The notes under the pieces: model-generated
Told to the model about the DNA's origin: nothing
Seen by the model: the letters and a program-made list of their open reading frames with translations, nothing else
The model's database searches: none
Shown here: piece by piece, positions 1 through 6,268 of the stretch
How positions within the stretch are numbered: position 1 is the first letter of the stretch
How the letters are laid out: each line of letters begins with the position of its first letter
Program-made: the position numbers and the translations under genes
Assembly (NCBI GenBank): GCA_964522605.1
Contig: CAZFWV010000341.1
Coordinates: 1 to 7,363 of the forward strand
Source: CAVZLD01 sp964522605
Lineage (GTDB): Bacteria; Planctomycetota; Planctomycetia; Pirellulales; Pirellulaceae
Length of the DNA: 7,363 nt
Reading direction: 5' to 3'

Positions 1-1
1 C

Positions 2-76
2 TATTACGGCGACCATCTGCAGAGCGCCCGACATCTGGCCGATCTGCTCCAGATGAAGATCGCCGAAGAGGTGTGA
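2..76 (+). CDS. 3' end of an unidentified gene (C-terminal 24 residues)
   Basis: The open frame from the left edge ends at a TGA at 74-76 and encodes YYGDHLQSARHLADLLQMKI followed by AEEV. The end looks like an amphipathic helix with regular leucine spacing, as at the C-terminus of a globular cytoplasmic enzyme. I do not recognise the family from so short a piece. The frame is inferred from its coding-like composition and its clean stop just before a repeat-bearing intergenic space. It points the same way as the aldo/keto reductase but lies 358 bases upstream of it, so a shared operon is unlikely. Confidence 0.55.
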   Translation, partial: YYGDHLQSARHLADLLQMKIAEEV

Positions 77-164
77 CCGCCAAGGCGTGGTGCAGGCAGT
101 GTCGCGCCGGTTGTTGATGCGACCGAGGAAAACTCGCGTGATCGCTGGACCAATGACGGGGATC

Positions 165-244
165 GAACCACGGATTTGACGGAGGAAACGGAGGCATACG
201 GATGGATCAGTCTCCATCCGTGTGCTCCGTAGCATCCGTGGTTC
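165..244. repeat. Palindromic dispersed repeat, copy 1
   Basis: An 80-bp interrupted palindrome is bounded by GAACCACGGAT (165-175) and its exact reverse complement ATCCGTGGTTC (234-244). The centre is a perfect 9-bp stem, ACGGATGGA (198-206) with TCCATCCGT (213-221), around a 6-nt loop. Between the ends, ACGGAGG-type and CTCCGT-type segments pair again with a bulge. A second copy with the same ends lies at 4334-4415. There is no internal gene and no clear target-site duplication. It could be a MITE-like or REP-like element; whether it is mobile is not shown. As RNA it would fold into a long stem. Confidence 0.8.
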
Positions 245-318
245 CTCTTCGCTCGACCTGTGCGCAAAGAAACGGGGGCCTCACCCCGTTCACCCGCTGG
301 TCACGCATCTTGTTTTGG

Positions 319-348
319 TTGCGGCCGCAGGTGCCGCTGCGGTAAAAT
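319..348 (+). promoter_or_regulatory. Candidate promoter for the aldo/keto reductase
   Basis: TTGCGG (319-324) and TAAAAT (343-348) are separated by 18 bases and resemble sigma-70 -35 and -10 boxes, five of six in the -10. Transcription would start near 355 and leave a leader of about 80 bases before the ATG at 435. A 6-bp hairpin fills the spacer between the boxes and could affect recognition. The call rests on pattern alone; planctomycete promoters are poorly defined. Confidence 0.35.
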
Positions 349-434
349 CCCGTTTCCAGATCTTCGGTCTGACTTTCGAACAGACGAACGTTTCGATTCG
401 GCAGCACCAACCCGGCACCAGAAAAGGATGAGTC

Positions 435-1505
435 ATGAAGCGACGATCGTTCCTAAAAGCTCTGGGCGGCACCGCCATCACAGCAGCCGTTGTTCGTTCG
501 GGTGAAGCGGCGCCACTCACCGAAGAAGTCGTGAACGGAATGCCGCGTCGAAAACTGGGACGCACGGAAGATCGCGTCAGCATGGTCGGTTTTCCCGGGC
601 TTTCTCTGCGACATTATCCTCAGGAAGAATGCACCGCGAAGCTTCACGAAGCATTTGCCCAAGGCCTGAACTATTACGATGTCGCGCCCGCCTATGGCGA
701 GAATGGCATCTGCGAAGTGAAGATGGGGATCGGGTTAGAGGGAATCGATCGCAACAAGATCTTCCTGTCGTGTAAAACAAAGCGGCGCGACAAGGAGGGC
801 GCGAAGATTGAACTAGAACGGTCGCTTCAACGTCTGAAAACCGATCACTTCGACCTGTATCAGTTGCACTGCCTCTTTGAACCGGACGAAGTCGACCAGG
901 CGTTGGACCGGAATAGTGGAGCGATCGCGACGATTCTGGACGCACAAAAAGCGGGCGTGATTCGCCACATCGGCTTTTCGGCCCATACGACCCGCTCCGC
1001 GCTGGCGGCGCTGTCGGGTTTTGAGTTCGATACGGTTATGTTCCCGATCAACTTCGTGGAACAACAGACGATCGGAATGGGCAAACAGGTCCTGGAACTC
1101 GCGCAGAAACAAGACGCGGGCGTGATTGCGATCAAGCCGATCTCGAAGGGAGCCTGGCTGCCAGAGGAAAAGCCGGAAGGAGCCTGGTGGTATCGCTGGT
1201 CGGAACAGCCGGAGGAGTTGGGTCTGTTCTTCCGCTGGGCACTCTCGCAGAAGAATGTGGCTTCCGGGATTCCGTGCTCGTTCTTTCCTCAATTGGATCA
1301 GTGCATTCAGGCAGCGAAATCCTTTGCTCCCATTACGGACAGCGAGGTCAAGCAACTAGAAGCCGTGGCGACGAACTGCATCTCCCTTTTCCGTGGGCGC
1401 GAACTGCTCGCTGCCACCGGACAAATGCCGCAGGAGCTGTACGGCATCGACAATCCGCACGAATGCTTTCGATTTTCCCATCGAGGTCGAAACTCGATCG
1501 CCTAA
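435..1505 (+). CDS. Tat-signal aldo/keto reductase
   Basis: This 356-residue protein is predicted to be an NAD(P)H-dependent oxidoreductase of the aldo/keto reductase TIM-barrel family, acting on an unknown carbonyl or alcohol substrate. The N-terminus MKRRSFLKALGG has a twin-arginine motif (R3, R4) followed by a short hydrophobic stretch to about residue 20, so export in folded form with its cofactor is likely. The barrel begins at MPRRKLGRTEDRVSMVG (36-52). The family's catalytic set is intact: D82 and Y87 in YYDVAPAYGE, K114 in SCKTK, and H145 in LYQLHC. GVIRHIGFSAHT (174-185) and IAIKPISKGAW are the usual later barrel strands. The ATG at 435 has AAAGGA-like purines at 424-428, six bases upstream. 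No C-terminal iron-sulfur cysteine cluster is visible. A palindrome and terminator follow the stop. The substrate cannot be inferred. Confidence 0.9.
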   Translation: MKRRSFLKALGGTAITAAVVRSGEAAPLTEEVVNGMPRRKLGRTEDRVSMVGFPGLSLRHYPQEECTAKLHEAFAQGLNYYDVAPAYGENGICEVKMGIGLEGIDRNKIFLSCKTKRRDKEGAKIELERSLQRLKTDHFDLYQLHCLFEPDEVDQALDRNSGAIATILDAQKAGVIRHIGFSAHTTRSALAALSGFEFDTVMFPINFVEQQTIGMGKQVLELAQKQDAGVIAIKPISKGAWLPEEKPEGAWWYRWSEQPEELGLFFRWALSQKNVASGIPCSFFPQLDQCIQAAKSFAPITDSEVKQLEAVATNCISLFRGRELLAATGQMPQELYGIDNPHECFRFSHRGRNSIA

Positions 1506-1533
1506 GGGATGACTCAAGAACAACTCGGCATAT

Positions 1534-1620
<87 letters not shown>

Positions 1621-1647
1621 TCGTTGGAAAACAACGAAGTTATTTTT
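1621..1647 (+). terminator. Stem-loop plus T-tract terminator after the aldo/keto reductase
   Basis: TCGTTG (1621-1626) and CAACGA (1632-1637) form a perfect 6-bp stem with a GAAAA loop, followed by AGTTATTTTT (1638-1647). This has the shape of a weak intrinsic terminator for + strand transcripts. It lies directly after the large palindrome, and the two together probably separate the reductase from the opposing operon. On the minus strand the same stem has no T-tract after it. Confidence 0.5.
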
Positions 1648-1656
1648 GAGTCTTCC

Positions 1657-2499
1657 CTAAACTGGCTGCCAGAGCGTTTGCCATTCGTCTCCACGAGCTG
1701 GCCGGGAGACCAGGTTGAGTTCCGCCCGCAGGAGTGCTTCGGCATCTTCTCCGTACGGCCCCATCAGGACCTGTCGCCCGTCGGGGCCGACAAGTAGCGA
1801 GCAACCGATGCAGCTGCGCCCCTTCCATGGGCCCGCCGTGATCGGTCCCACATTGCTGACGCCGGCAATCCACAGGCGGAAGTCCCGTGCGACCGGCCCA
1901 TAGCAGTCTCGCCAGAGCGCACCGTAGGGTTGCAGTGCGTTGTTGTGGTCGGCCGGGACAGCCCACGCCGCCGGCGACAGGATGATGTCAGCGCCCAGAT
2001 AGCCCAGAGTTCGACTGATGACGTTTCCGCGCGCGAATGCGTCCGCACAGATCATCACGCCGATCGTTCCGAGCGGAGTGTGAACAACTGCAAGCCGATC
2101 GCCTTGGGCGTAGTAGGCATGCCCGATCTGCAGCTCGTTCACTTTGCGGTGGACGAGCAGAACTTGACCGGTCGGTCCGATCAAGACCGCCGAGTTGAAA
2201 ACGTGGCCGGTTGACGCATCGCGCTCGACAAGTCCGGCACAGACGTAGACTTGGTGGGCCGCTGCGGCGTCACTCAGTGCACGACACGACGGCCCCTCTG
2301 GGATCGCTTCCGCCAGTTCTGCGGCGGAAGGATGCGTCCAACCGAGGTTCAATGCTTCCGGCAACAGGACGAGCTGCGCTCCGTCTTGCGCTGCTTCTGA
2401 GATTTGTGCTTCAGCACGCCGCAGGTTTGCTGCCGGCTGACCCCCTTCGACCAGGATCTGTGCCATAGCCAGTTTGATGGTGGTGGATTGTTCCTTCAT
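1657..2499 (-). CDS. Carbon-nitrogen hydrolase (nitrilase superfamily)
   Basis: The predicted product (280 residues) hydrolyses a non-peptide C-N bond in an amide, nitrile or carbamoyl compound; the substrate is unknown. The family's catalytic Glu-Lys-Cys triad is complete: E48 in LVLLPEALN, K119 in VHRKVNEL, and C151 in GVMICADAF. The protein opens with the typical first strand TIKLAMAQI, and ILSPAAWAVP and IAGVSNVGP match later conserved strands. No signal peptide is seen, so it is probably cytoplasmic. The frame extends to a TTG at 2529, but the purine-rich stretch there is only one base from that codon, and the ATG at 2499 starts just before the domain, so I chose the ATG. It lies 51 bases downstream of the sulfatase on the same strand and is probably co-transcribed with it. 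Length fits a single-domain family member. Confidence 0.88.
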   Translation of the reverse strand: MKEQSTTIKLAMAQILVEGGQPAANLRRAEAQISEAAQDGAQLVLLPEALNLGWTHPSAAELAEAIPEGPSCRALSDAAAAHQVYVCAGLVERDASTGHVFNSAVLIGPTGQVLLVHRKVNELQIGHAYYAQGDRLAVVHTPLGTIGVMICADAFARGNVISRTLGYLGADIILSPAAWAVPADHNNALQPYGALWRDCYGPVARDFRLWIAGVSNVGPITAGPWKGRSCIGCSLLVGPDGRQVLMGPYGEDAEALLRAELNLVSRPARGDEWQTLWQPV

Positions 2500-2550
2500 G
2501 CGATCTGCGGTTTCTCGACTTGGCCCCAAATCCTTCGTCTTGACGGCACA

Positions 2551-4206
2551 TTACGGGCGCAGATCAACCTGGACGCGTCGTGCCCATTCCATCCATTCAT
2601 CGGCAAGTGTTGCGGTGCGCTCGGGATCGTGTGCCGACAGGTCGGTCGTCTCGCACGGATCTGTTTCCAGGTCGTACAGCTCCCATTGGATTTCGTATGG
2701 CATCCGCTTGGACCAGACTACCTTCCAGCGTCCATGGCGAAGCGCACGCGCCTCTTGATGTTCGAAGGCCAGCGGTCGATCCGGCAGGTCGTTGCCTTGC
2801 CAGGCAGGCAACAAATTGACGCCTTCGGCCGACTGAATCGTTTTTCCTCGAAACTCATTCGGATAGGTGGCTCCCGTTGCGGCGCACAGGGTTGGCATGA
2901 TGTCCATCACGTGGCCAGGTTCCCGAATCCACTCCCTGCGCGGCTGAATTTGCTGCGGCCAATGTGCGATGCAGGGCGATGAAATTCCCCCCTCATGCGT
3001 GAAGTGTTTGTAGAGCCGGAAGGGCGTATTGCACAGATTGGCCCATCCGCTGCCGTAGGCATGGTGAGTGCCGGGACCGCCCATCTGCCGTAGTTCGTCG
3101 CCCTGATGAAGTCGCGTGATCCCTTGGCGAGAGGGACCGTCGAACCCGAAAGGTCCCCACTCGTAACAAGCACCGTTATCACTGAGGATCAGGATGAGCG
3201 TATTTTCCAGCTCGCCGTGGGTTTTCAGGTCGGCGACGATCCGACCGACACCGACGTCGACGTGATGCACCATGGCGGCAAAGACTGCCATCCGGCGCGC
3301 CAGGTCCTCCCGTCTGTCGGCGGGTAATTCATCCCACGCAGGATTCGGCAGTCCACTATAGCCGTTGCTGATTGCGGGTTCGTCGACCGGCACGAGCGAT
3401 CGTTCCGTTAGTTTCCAGGCGTCGGTTGCCAGGCCCAAATCCTGGATGCGCTGGAATCGTTCCTTCCGCAGGACATCCCAACCTCGGCGATACGTGGCCA
3501 CAAATCGATCGACACTTTCCGCCGGGGCTTGTACGGGAAAGTGAGGCGACGAGTGGGCGAGGTACAGAAACCAGGGCTGGTTCTTGCCACGCGCCTGCTG
3601 GAGGAACTCCAGCGCATAGTCATTGAACACATCCGTTGCGTAGAATTCGCCCTCCCCGTAGTCTCGTTCAGGCGTTCGGTCTTGCGGCAGTCTCTCGTAG
3701 CGATTCGGCGACCACTGGTCTTGTGCGTACCCGCGCCGATAGCCGTAGAACTCATCAAAACCTCTTGCGATCGGGCCCGGTAATTCCATGTGCCACTTCC
3801 CCACCATGTAGGTCTGGTATCCGGCCGATCGAAGAACTTCGGCCAACGTGACACAGCGATCATTGAGGTGCCCGAGGTACGCGGGGCCGCGCCCACGCTC
3901 GGGTTCTCGATTTGCGAACGATCCGATACCGGCTTGGTGCGGATGCAAGCCGGTCATCAATGATGCACGCGTAGGGCAGCAGCGAGCCGACGTATAGAAA
4001 TGAGCCATCCGCACTCCGCCGGCGGCAAGTTGATCGATGTGCGGTGTAGGAATCTCGCCGCCGTAGCAACCCAGATCAGAAAACCCCAGATCGTCGAACA
4101 GGATCACGAGCACATTCGGCTGTTCCGCCGTCTGCGATTGGGCGAAGGAGAGTCGAGCAAGACACAGAAGAAGAAAGATTCCGATTGTGGCTGGAAGTCG
4201 ATGCAT
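2551..4206 (-). CDS. Secreted sulfatase (arylsulfatase-like, formylglycine type)
   Basis: This 551-residue enzyme of the alkaline-phosphatase/sulfatase superfamily should cleave sulfate esters. A Sec-type signal, MHRLPATIGIFLLLCLARLSFA, ends near A22. The mature part opens with PNVLVILFDDLG, where D38 and D39 are metal ligands. The modification motif is C76-C-P-T-R80-ASLMTG, with C76 expected to become formylglycine. Other active-site residues are K137 and H139 in GKWH, H222 in SSPHFP, D343 and N344 in LSDNG, and K400 in LYKHFTHEGG. The C-terminal part (WKVVW to LYDLETDPCETTDL) is typical of the family. The frame extends to a GTG at 4341 inside the palindromic repeat; the ATG at 4206 is preferred because it gives a clean signal peptide. 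Ribosome-site sequence there is weak. No maturase is present in the window. Substrate is unknown. Confidence 0.93.
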   Translation of the reverse strand: MHRLPATIGIFLLLCLARLSFAQSQTAEQPNVLVILFDDLGFSDLGCYGGEIPTPHIDQLAAGGVRMAHFYTSARCCPTRASLMTGLHPHQAGIGSFANREPERGRGPAYLGHLNDRCVTLAEVLRSAGYQTYMVGKWHMELPGPIARGFDEFYGYRRGYAQDQWSPNRYERLPQDRTPERDYGEGEFYATDVFNDYALEFLQQARGKNQPWFLYLAHSSPHFPVQAPAESVDRFVATYRRGWDVLRKERFQRIQDLGLATDAWKLTERSLVPVDEPAISNGYSGLPNPAWDELPADRREDLARRMAVFAAMVHHVDVGVGRIVADLKTHGELENTLILILSDNGACYEWGPFGFDGPSRQGITRLHQGDELRQMGGPGTHHAYGSGWANLCNTPFRLYKHFTHEGGISSPCIAHWPQQIQPRREWIREPGHVMDIMPTLCAATGATYPNEFRGKTIQSAEGVNLLPAWQGNDLPDRPLAFEHQEARALRHGRWKVVWSKRMPYEIQWELYDLETDPCETTDLSAHDPERTATLADEWMEWARRVQVDLRP

Positions 4207-4251
4207 CGGTTGCTCGCGAGAATTGTTTGTGAGAGGTTGTGCTGCTTCGCG

Positions 4252-4260
4252 ATCATACCA
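4252..4260 (-). promoter_or_regulatory. Extended -10 promoter for the sulfatase operon
   Basis: Read on the minus strand the sequence is TGGTATGAT, a TGn extended -10 followed by TATGAT, five of six matches to TATAAT. A weak -35-like TTCGCA lies 19 bases upstream. Extended -10 promoters are known to tolerate a poor -35. Transcription would begin near 4245 and give a leader of roughly 40 bases before the ATG at 4206, which also supports that start over the far upstream GTG. Confidence 0.45.
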
Positions 4261-4333
4261 CGTTTTGCTGATAGCGTGCGAAGACTTGCGTGTCGCATCC
4301 AGTGGCATCGGATGAAGCTGACCGAAAGAGGGG

Positions 4334-4415
4334 GGAACCACGGATGAAACGGAGGAAACGGATGAGCACAGACGGATCAGTTGAAATCTGTTCCCTCCGT
4401 TGAATCCGTGGTTCC
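4334..4415. repeat. Palindromic dispersed repeat, copy 2
   Basis: GGAACCACGGAT (4334-4345) pairs exactly with ATCCGTGGTTCC (4404-4415). The pairing continues inward through AACGGAGG and CCTCCGTT with two mismatches near the join. The ends, the total length (82 bp against 80 bp) and the internal ACGGAGGAAACGGA segment match copy 1 at 165-244, while the centre differs. The loss of similarity in the centre but not at the ends suggests that the paired arms are what is conserved. It sits between divergent genes, upstream of both promoters. Confidence 0.8.
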
Positions 4416-4480
4416 ACTCTCGTCGGAAACTCTCGTTTACGCTTCGGTGTACGGTCGCGATCGAGGGAAAAAAGGAGGAG

Positions 4481-4520
4481 CCGCGGGGTGCCGCGGGGGA
4501 ACGCGGAAGAGGCGCGGAGT
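4481..4520. repeat. Degenerate 10-bp periodic GC-rich tract
   Basis: Four consecutive 10-base units are visible: CCGCGGGGTG, CCGCGGGGGA, ACGCGGAAGA and GGCGCGGAGT. The first two differ at two positions. The shared core is CGCGG or CGCGGA, with purines filling the rest. It lies in non-coding DNA just after the copy 2 palindrome and before the isomerase-like gene. Purine-rich tracts of this kind look like decayed tandem repeats. No function can be assigned. Confidence 0.5.
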
Positions 4521-4543
4521 TGAGGTGGCGGCGAGTTCATGCG

Positions 4544-4571
4544 TTCCTTCCGGACGGCGGTTGCCGTAGAA
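4544..4571 (+). promoter_or_regulatory. Candidate promoter for the isomerase-like gene
   Basis: TAGAAT (4566-4571) is a five of six match to the -10 consensus and lies 38 bases before the ATG at 4610. The best -35 candidate, TTCCTT (4544-4549), is poor and 16 bases away. The surrounding CGTAGAAT resembles GGTAAAAT in the proposed promoter of the aldo/keto reductase, which supports a common promoter type but does not prove it. Confidence 0.35.
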
Positions 4572-4609
4572 TGAGGGCCAGACCTCGTATTTGGTAGGAG
4601 CAAATCAAA

Positions 4610-6096
4610 ATGTGCGGTGCGTGCCCCTGGAATCAGTTTAGCCGTCGTCAATTCCTCTCGGCTGGCAGCGCAATGGGAGCCGCTGGGCTGTTGTCGACGA
4701 TTTTGCCGCGTCGAGTCGTGGCGGAAGAGACAATGAACGAGGCGCCTCGAGCGAAAGAGCGAGCGCGCGTCCTGGTCGCGTTTCTTTACCCGCCAGCCGA
4801 AGTGGTGAATGAGGGCCAGATGGAGGATTCCTGGCAAGCGCACCATTGGTTCACGTGGCCGGGGAATCAGTTTCAACCGGAACAACAGGAACGCAAGTTT
4901 ACGGACAAGATCCGTGAACTGGCTCAGTCCATTGGATTGGATGTCGAATTCGCTCCGCAGGCCATTTATCAAGAAGCGAAAATGCAGGAGTTCATCCAGA
5001 CGGCGAAGGCGCGCCCGCTGGATGCTGTTCTGATCGTGAATTTCTGGAATTCGCTTTCCAAGTGGGCCTGGCAGATGGCGACGGAATCGGCTCCCACAGC
5101 GATTGTTTACCATTCCGTCGGCTCCAATCACCAGTTGCCGCCCGATTACTTGCGTACTGCGGAGGGCATCTACTACATCCATTCCATCGAGAACTGGGAA
5201 GAGATCGAACGAGGATTGCGCGCCGTCCATGCCAAGAAGATGCTTGCACAAAGTCGCCTGCTGCGGATCGCAGGGAATCTTCCGGAGCCCCGAAAGACGA
5301 CTGAATCACGGTTGGGCGTTGAGATCGTGTCCGCACCTGCCGAAGAGTACAACGCACTGTTCGACTCAATCCCCGACGATGACGAGATGATCAAGCAGGC
5401 AATGGGTTTCAAACGTCAAGCCACCCATGTGCTGGACATCGAGGATCAGTTTTTTGTCGATGCGATGCGGGCTCATCGTACGGTGCAGCAGATCATGCAG
5501 CGATATGGAGCCGATGCGATCACGATTGAGTGCCTATTTCTGAAACATCGCAAGCCATGTGTCAGTTTTGCCATCCACAACGGGGATTTGATTCCCTGTG
5601 GTTGCGAGAATCACCTGGACGGTGCCTTGTCGCTGATGGTTGGACGATGGCTATGGCAGCGTGCTGGCTTTTTGCACAATCCGGAATTTGATACGAGTGA
5701 GAACCGTTACTTCGGTGCCCACTGCACGTGCGCGTGGAAGCTCCACGGACCGCAAGGCGCCTCCCAGGACTATTGGGTGCGACCCTTTTTCCACCAGTTG
5801 CCCAAGACCCCAGCCTTGGACGTTCAGTGGACGCCCGATGAACCGGTGTTGCTCACGAAGTACCTCAGTGGCCAAGACACGCTGCACTGTTGGTCAGGCA
5901 AAGCTCTGTATTCTCCCACGTCACCGCCGACCGGTGGATGTGCGACACGCGTACTGGTCCAGATGGACAACGTCGATGACATTTGTGATGTCTATTGTGG
6001 ACCGCATCCGATTCTGTTCTGCGGTGATCGGAAGGATGCGCGACAGATCAAGGCCTTTGCGCAGATGTATCGGCTAAAGCTGATGGGTAATGTGTA
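4610..6096 (+). CDS. Tat-signal protein with L-fucose/L-arabinose isomerase-type fold (3' end lost in assembly gap)
   Basis: The 495 visible residues begin with a strong Tat signal: FSRRQFLSAG (R12, R13), a hydrophobic stretch to about residue 32, and a likely cut after VVA38. An N-terminal Rossmann-like half follows (VLVAFLYPP, then DAVLIVNFWNS). The second half has the pattern of FucI/AraA-type isomerases: YGADAITIECL with E307, CGCENHLDGAL with E333, PEFDTSENRYFGAHC with H371, GGC444, and CGPHPILFCGD with H466. In that superfamily Glu/Asp and His residues at such places bind the catalytic metal, so E307, E333 and H466 are candidates. AGGAG at 4596-4600 lies nine bases before the ATG. The reading frame enters the N gap at codon TAn, either Tyr or a stop, so the C-terminus is unknown. 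Export is unusual for a sugar isomerase, and catalytic activity is inferred only. Confidence 0.75.
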
Positions 6097-6196
6097 NNNN
6101 NNNNNNNNNNNNNNNNNNNNNNNNNNNNNNNNNNNNNNNNNNNNNNNNNNNNNNNNNNNNNNNNNNNNNNNNNNNNNNNNNNNNNNNNNNNNNNNN
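6097..6196. other. Assembly gap of exactly 100 N
   Basis: All 100 bases are undetermined. A run of exactly 100 N is the usual placeholder for a scaffold gap of unknown size, so neither the distance nor the reading-frame relation between the two sides can be trusted. The true end of the isomerase-like gene, and perhaps the start of the ankyrin gene, lie here. Confidence 0.98.
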
Positions 6197-6268
6197 GGCT
6201 GCGGCCGCTTTCCTAGAGCCGCTGCTTCAAGTCCCATTTTTCAGGCAGTGCCTGAAAGGAATGAATCG

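Larger units (their letters stand above)
77..434. other. Intergenic region with palindromic repeat, hairpins and candidate promoter
   Basis: I see no convincing gene in these 358 bases. The open frames here are short, overlap one another and run through the palindrome. The region holds the palindromic repeat at 165-244, a hairpin with 7-bp arms AACGGGG (271-277) and CCCCGTT (284-290), a second hairpin with arms CCGCAG (325-330) and CTGCGG (337-342), and a promoter-like sequence at 319-348. The first hairpin could end transcription from the gene on the left, but no T-tract follows it directly. Confidence 0.6.
4207..4609. other. Divergent intergenic region with repeats and promoters
   Basis: These 403 bases separate the sulfatase operon from the isomerase-like gene. 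I see no gene in them; frames that cross the region are either upstream extensions of the sulfatase frame or shadows on the opposite strand. Contents are an extended -10 promoter for the sulfatase, palindromic repeat copy 2 (4334-4415), a degenerate GC-rich 10-bp periodic tract (4481-4520), and a TAGAAT box upstream of 4610. Confidence 0.6.

Noticed and set aside
154..176. GGGGATCGAACC read as the T-arm end of a minus-strand tRNA
   Set aside because: The minus strand reads GGTTCGATCCCC, like a T-loop, but the flanking bases do not form the 5-bp T-stem and no anticodon or acceptor arm follows; the bases belong to the palindromic repeat boundary.
165..244. CRISPR array
   Set aside because: Only two distant copies of the repeat exist, with no regular spacers and no cas genes.
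813..1355. A 180-codon open frame on the minus strand inside the aldo/keto reductase
   Set aside because: It is antisense to a gene with all catalytic residues intact and has low-complexity composition typical of a shadow frame in GC-rich DNA.
4253..5251. A 332-codon open frame on the minus strand across 4253-5251
   Set aside because: It lies opposite the well-supported Tat-signal isomerase-like gene and runs through the palindromic repeat; its arginine-, serine- and proline-rich translation has no recognisable domain.
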